NCBI RefSeq assembly: GCF_934617235.1 | Contig: NZ_CAKTTZ010000013.1 | Coordinates: forward strand, 1-49,231 | From: an uncultured Ellagibacter sp. | GTDB lineage: Bacteria; Actinomycetota; Coriobacteriia; Coriobacteriales; Eggerthellaceae | DNA length: 49,231 nt | Direction of reading: 5' to 3' | Shown: positions 33,340-40,963 of the stretch, piece by piece | Layout: the number at the start of each line of letters is the position of its first letter | Numbering within the stretch: the first letter of the stretch is position 1 | Notes under the pieces: model-generated | Seen by the model: only the letters and a program-made list of their open reading frames with translations | Told to the model about the DNA's origin: nothing | Database searches by the model: none | Program-made: the position numbers and the translations under genes

Positions 33340-34452
33340 ATGGATGTCGTCCTTATGATTCTGTACGTCTCGATTTTGCTCGGATTTCTCGTGTTCATCC
33401 ACGAAGGCGGGCATTATCTGGCTTCGCGCGCGTTCGGCGTGCGCGTGACCGAATTCATGATCGGGTTCCCCGGGCCTGGCATCGGCTTCACCAAATGGGG
33501 CACGAAGTTCGGCGTGACCTGCGTTCCCCTCGGCGGTTACGCGAAGGTGTGCGGAATGGAACCGGGTGAGATGAGCCCCCATTTGGAAAGCGTGCTTGCG
33601 GCGGTATACCGTCGCGGGACGGCCAACATGGAGGACATTGCGCAAGATTGCGGTATCTCCAACGACGATGCCTCGGCCGCCCTCGATGAGTTGGTGGAGT
33701 GGGGAAGCATTCAGGGACCTACCAAAAAAGACAAATTCAACACCTACCGTGCCATGGCGATTCGTCCCACCAAAAAGCAGATCAAGCGTGCCGAAGAGGC
33801 GGGACAGCCGGTGCCTCTTGCCTACGAGCTGGGGCAACCGCGACTGGTCGACGATCCTCATGCTCTTTTCGAAAGCGAATACAATCAGCAGTACCGAAGC
33901 CTTCCCTTCTGGAAGCGCACGGTCATCCTTCTTGCGGGAATTGCCGTAAACCTGCTGTTCGCCGTCCTCGTTTTCGTGGTGGTGTACTCCATCGTGGGCG
34001 TCGATATGACGAACTCGCAGACGGGCGAGGTGGCGCACATCACCGTGTCCCCCCTGCGCTCGCTTGAAATCGGCTTCACTTATATCGGTACGGTTGTCCA
34101 AATGGTGGCAAGCCTGTTCAACCCGCAAACGGCGGCCGATGTCGTGTCGAACTCGACGTCGGTGGTCGGCATTGCCGTCATGTCGAAAACCTATGCCGAA
34201 GCGGGCTTCCTCGAGTTCGTCTTCTTCATGGCGATGCTGTCGGTGTCGCTTGGCATCATGAACCTGCTGCCGATTCCTCCCCTTGACGGGGGCCGTTTCG
34301 TTGTGGAAATCTTCCAGAAGCTTACGCGAAAGAACGTCTCGATGCGCGCCCTAAGCTATATGAGCGCGGCGGGAATGATTCTCTTCCTGGGATTTTTCGC
34401 CATCATGGTCAATCAGGACGTCCAGCGTTTCATCTTCGGCAACTGGGGCTAG
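33340..34452 (+). CDS. Site-2 protease (M50/RseP type) with inserted winged-helix-like segment
   Basis: A 370-residue intramembrane zinc metalloprotease. The catalytic HEGGH (His21, Glu22, His25) is in the first membrane segment and NLLPIPPLDGG (308-318, metal-binding Asp316) in the last part. After the conserved GGYAKVCGM, where canonical RseP has only a short loop, there are about 115 extra residues. Residues 81-145 look like a winged helix: VLAAVYRRGTANMEDIAQDC, then SNDDASAALDELVEWGSI. The second membrane segment begins FWKRTVILLAG (190). The PDZ domain normally following it is missing, leaving about 35 polar residues. GAGGAG lies 8 bases before the chosen ATG. Such proteases release membrane-bound regulators. 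Confidence 0.92.
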   Translation: MDVVLMILYVSILLGFLVFIHEGGHYLASRAFGVRVTEFMIGFPGPGIGFTKWGTKFGVTCVPLGGYAKVCGMEPGEMSPHLESVLAAVYRRGTANMEDIAQDCGISNDDASAALDELVEWGSIQGPTKKDKFNTYRAMAIRPTKKQIKRAEEAGQPVPLAYELGQPRLVDDPHALFESEYNQQYRSLPFWKRTVILLAGIAVNLLFAVLVFVVVYSIVGVDMTNSQTGEVAHITVSPLRSLEIGFTYIGTVVQMVASLFNPQTAADVVSNSTSVVGIAVMSKTYAEAGFLEFVFFMAMLSVSLGIMNLLPIPPLDGGRFVVEIFQKLTRKNVSMRALSYMSAAGMILFLGFFAIMVNQDVQRFIFGNWG

Positions 34453-34555
34453 TCCGCACGCCGCTCGCCCAAATGCTTGCGTTCGCGCCGCAGGGTGACC
34501 CCCTTTCTTGCTAGGCTCTTTGGGAAAAGTGAGGCAACGGGCGAGAGGACGCAGG

Positions 34556-35245
34556 GTGCTCAACAAAGCTCCAATCGGCGTGATATTCGACTGCGACGGC
34601 ACGCTTCTTGACAGCATGGGCGTGTGGCGCGAGATGGAAAGCGAGTTCGCGCATCGGGCGGGCGGCGAGCTGTCGCCGACCGACAAAGACCGGCTGACAA
34701 CGATGACCACGCCCGAGGCGGGCGAGTTCTTCCACACGAAATTCGGGCTGGGCTCATCCCCCCAAGAGGTCGTGCGCATGGTGGGCGAGTGCATGATGGA
34801 GTTCTACTCGACCCATGCGACGGCGCGCCCGGGTGCGCTCGCGTTCGTTCGCGCCCTGTTCGAGCGCGGCATCAGGCTGTCGGTGGCCTCTTCCTCCCCG
34901 ATGCCGTATTTGCTGGCGGGGCTTTCCCATACAGGGTTCCTTCCGATGCTCGACGCGGTGGTTTCAGTCGATGACGTGGGGAAACCGAAGCGCGAACCCG
35001 CGGTATACGACCGCGCGCGCTCGCTTATGGGCACTGAACTTTCCCATACCTGGGGTGTGGAAGATGCGCTGTACGCGATCGGCACGCTCAAGCGGGCGGG
35101 GTACCATACGCTAGCGGTGTACGACTGCGATATGTCAGGAACCTACGCAGCGCTTTCCGCCTCAGCCGAGCGCGCGGTGCGCGATTTCCGCGAGCTTAAC
35201 CCCGACGAGTTCATCGAATTTGCCCGAATGGTTGCCATGCCGTAG
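34556..35245 (+). CDS. HAD family hydrolase, beta-phosphoglucomutase-like subfamily
   Basis: A 229-residue phosphatase or phosphomutase-type enzyme. Motif I is FDCDGTLLDS with nucleophile Asp12 and Asp14, a helical cap of about 80 residues follows, motif II is VASSSPMPYL, motif III GKPKREPAVYDRA, and motif IV lies in TWGVEDALYAIGTLKRAGY. The substrate is undetermined. GTG is preferred as start because AGAGGA lies 6 bases upstream and the catalytic motif begins ten residues later, as in relatives. It is separated from rseP by about 100 bases and from the next gene by a -10 box, so it may be a single unit. Confidence 0.88.
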   Translation: MLNKAPIGVIFDCDGTLLDSMGVWREMESEFAHRAGGELSPTDKDRLTTMTTPEAGEFFHTKFGLGSSPQEVVRMVGECMMEFYSTHATARPGALAFVRALFERGIRLSVASSSPMPYLLAGLSHTGFLPMLDAVVSVDDVGKPKREPAVYDRARSLMGTELSHTWGVEDALYAIGTLKRAGYHTLAVYDCDMSGTYAALSASAERAVRDFRELNPDEFIEFARMVAMP

Positions 35246-35267
35246 GAAAACACGCGACTCCATTCCC

Positions 35268-35273
35268 TATAAT
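35268..35273 (+). promoter_or_regulatory. -10 element of the PF06541-type membrane protein gene
   Basis: TATAAT overlaps an in-frame ATG at 35272, which is a reason to reject that ATG as the translation start. A -35 box is not clear. Confidence 0.45.
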
Positions 35274-35319
35274 GGACGGCAGTGTTCATAAGGCGGGCAG
35301 CGTTCGAAAAGGGAGCATC

Positions 35320-36564
35320 ATGGCGCATGGGGAAAGGGAAGAGATGGTCGTGGCCGAGGGTGGCGCGATCGATGCCGCATGCGAGCCGAAGCCGAAGATG
35401 CCCCTGCTGCTGAAGGTGTTCGGCGTGCTGTGCATCGTGGGCGGGGCGGCCTCCATCCCGAGCGGTGCGCTTGCGGTCGTCGTCATCGTGCAGTTTTTGC
35501 GGTCGGGCGGCCTTGCCGAGGAGGCGCTCACGCCCCTTGCCGTGACGGTCGTTCTCGTTGTTGCCCAGGCGGCTATGTTGGTGCTGTTCATCCTGCTGGG
35601 CGTGCGTCTTCTCCGTAACAAGCGCCGTTATGCCGCGCTCACTGCCGAGGTCCTCATGGCGCTCGCGGCAGTGGCCTTCGTCTGCAATATTATGCTCAAC
35701 GGCACCGATGTCCATATCGTGCCGACGCTGGTCATCCTCGTGCTTTTGTTCTTCGTGTCGGGTTATGTCGACCCGTCGCTTTCCGAGGAGCGCGAGCTGC
35801 AGCGCAAGCTCCGCGACATGGAGACGCGCGACCAGGCGGAAGAGGGAACGCTCGGCCTGGACTCAACGGGGCGCGGCTATATCGCGCTCAACTTCTTCAA
35901 CGTGTTCTGGATTTTCGTGGTCTGCAGCGTGTTGGGCCTGGTCATCGAGGTGGTGTACCACTTCGTCATCGTCGTTCCCGGCGAGTATCAAGATCGCGCG
36001 GGCATGCTGTTCGGGCCGTTCTCGCCCATCTACGGCGTGGGCGCGGTGCTTATGACCATGGCGCTCAACCGCTTCCACGACAAGCCGGTGCCCGTGATCT
36101 TTTTGGTGAGCGCTGTGATCGGCGGCGCGTTCGAGTTCTTCGTCAGCTGGTTCATGGAAACCGCATTCGGCGCTGTGGCCTGGGATTATACGGGCACGTT
36201 CCTCTCGATCGATGGACGCACGAACGGCATGTTCATGGCGATGTGGGGCATGCTGGGCGTGCTGTGGATCAAGGCACTCCTGCCGAAGATGCTCGACGTG
36301 GTGAACTTGATTCCCTGGAAGCTGCGCTATACCGTGACCGCAGTCGCTACGGCGCTCATGCTCGTGAACGCCATCATGACGCTGCAATCGCTCGACTGCT
36401 GGTACGGGCGGTTGTCGGGGCATGTTCCCGAAACGCCCATCGAACAGTTCTACGCCACGTATTTCGACAACGACTTCATGGCGAACCGGTTCGAGAGCAT
36501 GACTATCAATCCCGACAGCGCGACGCGCGGGTCAGGGGCGCCGCCGGACAGCGCTCTCGGCTAG
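35320..36564 (+). CDS. Putative ABC-transporter type IV (PF06541) membrane protein
   Basis: A 414-residue polytopic membrane protein of unknown role. The N-terminal half has three to four membrane segments separated by short loops, then an amphipathic charged helix (SEERELQRKLRDMETRDQAEE). The C-terminal half (from about residue 190) matches the PF06541 family: WIFVVCSVLGLVIEVVYH, GMLFGPFSPIYGVGAV, FEFFVSWFMETAFG and WDYTG. That family is called a putative ABC-transporter type IV, but no nucleotide-binding protein is encoded nearby, so transport is uncertain. AAAAGGGAG six bases before the ATG fixes the start. A strong terminator follows. Confidence 0.85.
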   Translation: MAHGEREEMVVAEGGAIDAACEPKPKMPLLLKVFGVLCIVGGAASIPSGALAVVVIVQFLRSGGLAEEALTPLAVTVVLVVAQAAMLVLFILLGVRLLRNKRRYAALTAEVLMALAAVAFVCNIMLNGTDVHIVPTLVILVLLFFVSGYVDPSLSEERELQRKLRDMETRDQAEEGTLGLDSTGRGYIALNFFNVFWIFVVCSVLGLVIEVVYHFVIVVPGEYQDRAGMLFGPFSPIYGVGAVLMTMALNRFHDKPVPVIFLVSAVIGGAFEFFVSWFMETAFGAVAWDYTGTFLSIDGRTNGMFMAMWGMLGVLWIKALLPKMLDVVNLIPWKLRYTVTAVATALMLVNAIMTLQSLDCWYGRLSGHVPETPIEQFYATYFDNDFMANRFESMTINPDSATRGSGAPPDSALG

Positions 36565-36625
36565 GGGCTATTCGGTCGCGCGCTGAGACGGCGCGGCTTC
36601 GGGTCGGTCCAGTTGTCTTTGCAGG

Positions 36626-36667
36626 AAAAAAGGCCGCTGCGGCGCGGGAGTGCTGCAGCGGCCTTTT
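36626..36667. terminator. Bidirectional terminator between convergent genes
   Basis: GGCCGCTGC (36632-36640) pairs with GCAGCGGCC (36655-36663), flanked by six A before and TTTT after, so it can serve both the PF06541-type gene and the metA operon on the other strand. Confidence 0.9.
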
Positions 36668-36711
36668 AATGATGCGGCCCATGAATGGGAGCGGTTTGCG
36701 ATCGGGAATTT

Positions 36712-36912
36712 CTACGCCCAAGGGTCGCGCTCGAACAGGGGGTTTGTCTCCCGTCGGTCGGAATAGGGGTCGTAGCCGTCGTCGTCTTCGCTCTCGGCGC
36801 GGATGCAGGGATCGCGATGCGCAGGGGCATGCTTGCGCGCTGCCTCGGCAAGAAGCTCCTCGGCGGTTTTTCGCGTCTTGCCCTGCTCGTCTTCCGAAAC
36901 GCTATTCGCCAT
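36712..36912 (-). CDS. Small acidic hypothetical protein downstream of metA
   Basis: A 66-residue polar protein beginning MANSVSEDEQGKTRK and ending NPLFERDPWA, with an acidic stretch AESEDDDGYDPYSD. No domain is recognised. Its ATG overlaps the 3' end of metA by 11 bases, and a GAGGGGG ribosome-binding site lies inside metA, indicating coupled expression. The bidirectional terminator downstream is positioned to end this gene too. Moderately likely to be real because of context and composition; function unknown. Confidence 0.55.
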   Translation of the reverse strand: MANSVSEDEQGKTRKTAEELLAEAARKHAPAHRDPCIRAESEDDDGYDPYSDRRETNPLFERDPWA

Positions 36913-37843
36913 CTGCTGCCCCCTCGTGTCCAATCGCGTCGATTTCATACGGCGTCGTTTGGTACACATAGTAGTTCAGCCAGTTGGTGTAGAGCAACTG
37001 CGCGTGCGCGCGCCAGGTCGATTCCGCAGGCTGCGCGGGGTCGTCGTTGGGGTAGTAGTGCTTGGGCAGCGGCGCGTTCGGGTGGGTCTTCGAGTCGCGC
37101 TCGTATTCCACATTCAGGGTTTCGCGGTCGTATTCGGGGTGGCCGAACACGAAGAAATTGCGGCTGTCCGTGCTTTTCGCCATGTAGACGCCGGCCTCGT
37201 CCGACTCGGCGATGATTTCCAGGTTGGGGTTCGCCTCGATGTCCTCGGCTCGCACGTTGGTGTAGCGCGAATGGGGCGCTCGGAAGCGGTCGTCGAACCC
37301 GCGCACCCAGGGGGAAGACGGCTTCACGACGCGGTGCTCGAACACGCCGGTCGTCTTCTCGTCGAGCTCGTACTTCTCGACGCCGTAGCGATAGTAGATG
37401 CCCGCCTGGGCTCCCCAGCAGATATGCAGGGTGGAGTGGACGTTCGTCTTCGACCAGTCCATGATGCGCGTGAGTTCTTCCCAGTAATCGACGTCGTGGA
37501 AATCGAGCAGCTCAACGGGCGCGCCCGTGATGATAAGGCCGTCGAAGTGCTCGTCTTTCACGTCGTCGAAGGAGACGTAGAACGTTTCCAGATGCTCTTC
37601 GGAGACGTTTTTCGCGACGTGGCTCTTCGTACGGAGGAGCTCCACCTCGATCTGCAGCGGCGTGTTCGAGAGCTTTCGCAGGATCTGCGTCTCGGTGGTG
37701 ATCTTGGTGGGCATAAGGTTTAGGAGCAGCACGCGCAAAGGGCGGATATCCTGGTGCAGCGCGCGGTGCTCGGTCATGACGAAGATGTTCTCTTTTTCGA
37801 GTTGCGCGGTTGCCGGCAGCGAATCGGGAATCTTGATAGGCAT
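36902..37843 (-). CDS. metA: Homoserine O-acyltransferase MetA, acetyl-CoA type predicted
   Basis: A 313-residue enzyme acylating homoserine at the first committed step of methionine synthesis. Family motifs are LNLMPTKITTETQ, the catalytic Cys142 in HICWGAQAG, and FGHPEYDRETL with the catalytic His and Glu. The acyl-donor loop reads ITGAPVELLDF with Glu111, the residue found in acetyl-CoA-using MetA (homoserine O-acetyltransferase); succinyl-CoA users such as E. coli have Gly at this position. I therefore predict acetylation despite the traditional succinyltransferase name. AAAGGA precedes the ATG. A minus-strand TATAAT (37905-37910) lies about 62 bases upstream, and no SAM riboswitch or S-box fold was recognised in the leader. 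Confidence 0.94.
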   Translation of the reverse strand: MPIKIPDSLPATAQLEKENIFVMTEHRALHQDIRPLRVLLLNLMPTKITTETQILRKLSNTPLQIEVELLRTKSHVAKNVSEEHLETFYVSFDDVKDEHFDGLIITGAPVELLDFHDVDYWEELTRIMDWSKTNVHSTLHICWGAQAGIYYRYGVEKYELDEKTTGVFEHRVVKPSSPWVRGFDDRFRAPHSRYTNVRAEDIEANPNLEIIAESDEAGVYMAKSTDSRNFFVFGHPEYDRETLNVEYERDSKTHPNAPLPKHYYPNDDPAQPAESTWRAHAQLLYTNWLNYYVYQTTPYEIDAIGHEGAADGE

Positions 37844-38273
37844 GGCGCATCCTTTCGTCTGATAGAAACTTCCTCGCTATCCTAGCAAAATATCAGTTCA
37901 CCCAATTATATGAAGCAGTGATAACACATTATCGAGCAAACAGGGAAAGCAGGCGGCACGAGTCGATCTCTGCATTCCCGATTTCCGAAGACTTTCTGCA
38001 GATGGCCATGAATAAGACGATTCCGACTTGACTTCCCCTCGCCAAGCCAGGTAGACTGCAAAAGTTCGCTTTCAAAAGCCCCGTGAAAGCAGTAAAGGCA
38101 GAAGCGTTGTGCCAACGGAGTCCAGGCCTGAGGTATGCGCGTCGGCGTAGGAAACTGGCATCTGGCTGACCTGCACTTTTGAAAACAAACACCCGCTTGC
38201 GGTAACGCGCAAGCGCCCCTTGGAAGGGCCCTTCGGCTCGTTCAAGGAACAGAGTATCTATTGGAGGAAGCAA
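37844..38273. promoter_or_regulatory. Divergent region of metA and rplM with a long rplM leader
   Basis: No gene is seen. Toward metA there is a TATAAT (37905-37910, minus). Toward rplM there is a near-consensus promoter, TTGACT (38028-38033), 18 bases, TAGACT (38052-38057). The implied leader of about 210 bases includes the hairpin CGCTTGCG/CGCAAGCG (38194-38201, 38208-38215) and a palindrome AAGGGCCCTT near 38223, and could carry an L13-type autoregulatory site. Confidence 0.5.
38028..38057 (+). promoter_or_regulatory. Candidate promoter of rplM-rpsI
   Basis: TTGACT, an 18-base spacer and TAGACT give the best-matched -35/-10 pair in the window, appropriate for a ribosomal-protein operon. 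Confidence 0.55.
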
Positions 38274-38708
38274 GTGAAGACGTATCATGCGAAGCCCGGC
38301 GAAGTCGAGCGCGAATGGCTTCTGATCGACGCAACCGATCAGGTTCTCGGCCGCGTGGCCACCAAGGCCGCACAGATTCTCAAGGGCAAGCACAAGCCGC
38401 AGTACACCCCGCATGTTGATACGGGCGACTTCGTGATCATCATCAACGCGGACAAGATTCGCGTTACCGGCACGAAGGCTGCAGCGAAAGAGTATTACCG
38501 CCACAGTGGTTTTCCCGGTGGTCTCAAGTCCGAAACCTTCACCGAAGCCATGGAGAAGCATCCTGAGCGCGTGATCGAGCATGCTGTTAAGGGCATGCTG
38601 CCGAAGAACACGCTGGGTCGTGCCCAGGGCATGAAGTTGAAGGTGTACGCTGGCCCTGAGCATCCCCATATGGCTCAGAAGCCCCGCGAGATCAAGATGG
38701 AGGGTTAA
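38274..38708 (+). CDS. rplM: 50S ribosomal protein L13
   Basis: A 144-residue early-assembly protein of the large subunit. Signatures are REWLLIDATDQVLGRVAT, LKGKHKPQYTPHVDTGD, NADKIRVTG and GMLPKNTLGRAQGMKLKVYAG. The GTG start is taken because GGAGGA lies 5 bases upstream and the protein then has the usual length; upstream in-frame codons would add an unrelated peptide. It is co-transcribed with rpsI two bases downstream. Confidence 0.98.
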   Translation: MKTYHAKPGEVEREWLLIDATDQVLGRVATKAAQILKGKHKPQYTPHVDTGDFVIIINADKIRVTGTKAAAKEYYRHSGFPGGLKSETFTEAMEKHPERVIEHAVKGMLPKNTLGRAQGMKLKVYAGPEHPHMAQKPREIKMEG

Positions 38709-38710
38709 TC

Positions 38711-39103
38711 ATGGCAGGTGAAGCTCTGTATTACGGCACTGGCCGTCGTAAGAACGCCGTTGCTCGCGTGCGCCTCGTCCCGGGCACGGGCAAGGTGACC
38801 ATCAATGGTCGCGAGGGTGCTGAGTACTTTGGCCGCGAGGCTCTTCTCGATTACGCGAAGACCCCGTTCAAGGTAACCGACACCATGGATCACTTCGACG
38901 TGATCGCTCGCATCAACGGTGGCGGCATCTCGGGTCAGGCCGGCGCTCTGCGTCACGGCATCTCCCGCGCTCTGCTCGACGCCGGCGACTATCGCGCCGA
39001 GCTCAAGAAGGCCGGTTACCTCACCCGCGACTCTCGTGTGGTCGAGCGTAAGAAGTACGGCCTGAAGAAGGCTCGTAAGCGTCCGCAGTTCTCGAAGCGC
39101 TAG
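38711..39103 (+). CDS. rpsI: 30S ribosomal protein S9
   Basis: A 130-residue small-subunit protein whose C-terminal tail contacts P-site tRNA. It shows YYGTGRRKNAVARVRL, GKVTINGREGAEYFG, GGGISGQAGALRHGISRAL and the invariant C-terminus RPQFSKR. It is in the standard rplM-rpsI pair and ends in a strong terminator. Confidence 0.98.
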   Translation: MAGEALYYGTGRRKNAVARVRLVPGTGKVTINGREGAEYFGREALLDYAKTPFKVTDTMDHFDVIARINGGGISGQAGALRHGISRALLDAGDYRAELKKAGYLTRDSRVVERKKYGLKKARKRPQFSKR

Positions 39104-39128
39104 TTTCTTCTGGAACATACACGGTTGC

Positions 39129-39171
39129 AAACCCCGTCGTTCATCCGAGCGGCGGGGTTTCTTTTTTTTTT
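39129..39171 (+). terminator. Strong terminator of rplM-rpsI
   Basis: AAACCCCGTCG (39129-39139) pairs with CGGCGGGGTTT (39150-39160), one G-U pair, followed by C and about ten T residues. Confidence 0.95.
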
Positions 39172-39265
39172 CTGAGGGGAAGGGTGCGGGCAAGTTGCAG
39201 GCATGCTCGACGCGGACGCGCCTGCTGGTGGTGCAACGGGTCGGTTTTGTTCCAGTCGGTCTAAA

Positions 39266-40702
39266 TTAATTGTCTTTTTCGACCAGGGAGAACAGCTCTT
39301 TCCTGCTTGATATTCCGAACTTCTGATATATGTGGTGGAGATGGGCCTTCACCGTACCCTCGGAAATGAACATGTCGTTGGCAATCTGTAGATTCGTCTT
39401 CCCTTGCATAACAAGGTGGAATAACTCCGTTTCCCGATCGGTGAGACCATGGGCGGCGCTTAAGCTGTTCAAGCGAATCAGGGTGTAGGTTCCGTCGTTG
39501 AGGCGGTCCGCTTTCGCCCCATCCTCCTTGATCATATCGCTTTCGAGCTTCCAGAAGGCAAAGAGGCTTTTCTCGGATATGAGACTCAAGGTGGTCATGA
39601 CGATAAGGACAAGGGAGATGGTTCCGAGGATTGCGGTCGCTGTGGGGTTGTCCAGCTGGTAAACGATGGTGCTCACCTGGATTCCAAGTACTCGCATGCT
39701 GAATTGGGTGCCGGCGAGAAGCGAGAATAGCCATATGGCAGAAGCGCGCATACCGTATGAAATTGTGCATACCAGCAGGATAAGTAATATCTCCATGGCA
39801 GAGTATCCGGCATTGAGAACTAGCGCTGCGATGACGCCATTGCGGCCTGGAATCACGGCGACGAGGAGAAATCCTCCAATCATCAAAGGGAGCGCGATAC
39901 GGAAAAGGAGCGAAGCGTCGAATCGCTTGCTGTTAATCAGTATCAACAAGATAACAATGACGCTGGGGATTACTGCAGCGTAGCGGGCGAAAACTGCGTT
40001 TGCCATGGGGGAGGCAACGCCGTATGCAAAGGAGTATACGGCGATGAACAGCAGAGCTTTGTAGGGAATGGGGAAATACTCCTTTTCGCGGTTGCCTGTC
40101 GTGCCGGAATCCGCAGAGGCATCTGCTTTAGGAAGCGTTAGGCTGCTGTCCGCTTTGTTGCAGGCTAAATGATAGCTTGCAGCGGAGGCGAGAATCGATA
40201 CCGTCAGCATGAAGAGAATACGCGGGATGGGATTGAGCTCTGTAAGGAGCACAATGCATTGCGCCATTATGATGGCGCAGCAATTGGCGAATATAGCGCG
40301 ATTCGGGCTAAGCTTGGCATAGAGGTCGACCCAGAGGGCTGACAGGATTATTGTTCCGACGGATTGCAGCAAGGCGCAAGCTAATGATAGGGCAGAAATT
40401 AGACTGCTCGGCAAGCTAAAGAATGTTACTGCCATTGCGAGAAGTGCCGCAAGGTAGCATAGCAAGCCGACTTGAAGCCCTGTTTTCCTAATTGCTCTAG
40501 ACCCCAATCGGTAAACGATAGCCGCGAGCGCAAAAGCAACTACTGCGTTTGCGATAGAGCGGAAATTCGGAAAGAGAGCGGCGCCAAACAGTTCGCCATA
40601 GGGGATCCCCGAAGTTGATGTGCAGGCTTTAAGCAGTGCGTAGCCATAGTATGTGACGGGGATGGCGGCTATCGAACCGACAACGATTCCTATTCTGCCC
40701 AT
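39266..40702 (-). CDS. LuxR family regulator with N-terminal 12-TM (MFS-like) half
   Basis: A 478-residue membrane-bound transcription factor. About twelve hydrophobic segments cover residues 1-390, separated by a polar loop near 200-220 (KADSSLTLPKADASADSG). The C-terminal LuxR/NarL-type helix-turn-helix (about 412-478) reads LTDRETELFHLVMQGKTNLQIANDMFISEGTVKAHLHHIYQKFG. This architecture is greatly expanded in Eggerthellaceae, where members neighbour and control metabolic or transport genes. The signal is unknown. GGAAGGGGA precedes the ATG. It is divergent from the membrane alpha/beta-hydrolase gene and so probably regulates it. Confidence 0.93.
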   Translation of the reverse strand: MGRIGIVVGSIAAIPVTYYGYALLKACTSTSGIPYGELFGAALFPNFRSIANAVVAFALAAIVYRLGSRAIRKTGLQVGLLCYLAALLAMAVTFFSLPSSLISALSLACALLQSVGTIILSALWVDLYAKLSPNRAIFANCCAIIMAQCIVLLTELNPIPRILFMLTVSILASAASYHLACNKADSSLTLPKADASADSGTTGNREKEYFPIPYKALLFIAVYSFAYGVASPMANAVFARYAAVIPSVIVILLILINSKRFDASLLFRIALPLMIGGFLLVAVIPGRNGVIAALVLNAGYSAMEILLILLVCTISYGMRASAIWLFSLLAGTQFSMRVLGIQVSTIVYQLDNPTATAILGTISLVLIVMTTLSLISEKSLFAFWKLESDMIKEDGAKADRLNDGTYTLIRLNSLSAAHGLTDRETELFHLVMQGKTNLQIANDMFISEGTVKAHLHHIYQKFGISSRKELFSLVEKDN

Positions 40703-40963
40703 GCATTCCCCTTCCTTGAGCTATTCCTGTCGATGATCTGAGCGACCCCTCAATTGTTTTTCGAGTTCATACTGCAGTTTACGGGAAGTTTATTTTCAGG
40801 GGTTTAGCCATTTACACGAATTGTCTAGCGTTCGGTTGATGCGCCCGAGAAGGGTCTCTGAAATCATCCAGCTTGCAAGAAAAGGAGGGTGCGAGCTTCG
40901 AGGAGGGGGTGCCGTTTAGAAGCGACCGGCCCGATTAGCGACTATCGAAAAAAGGGGACCTTA
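40703..40963. promoter_or_regulatory. Divergent control region of the LuxR and hydrolase genes
   Basis: This 261-base region is A+T-richer than its surroundings (GTTTACGGGAAGTTTATTTTCAG near 40775). Two purine-rich ribosome-binding-like tracts (AAAAGGAGGG near 40880 and GAGGAGGGGG near 40902) precede the true AAAGGGGA site of the hydrolase. No unambiguous promoter or LuxR box could be read. Confidence 0.3.

Noticed and set aside
37844..37920. SAM riboswitch upstream of metA
   Set aside because: The leader is short (about 60 bases from the -10) and contains none of the conserved SAM-I/II core sequences.
37929..38669. 246-codon minus-strand frame over rplM and its leader
   Set aside because: It is antisense to a ribosomal-protein gene and has no domain.
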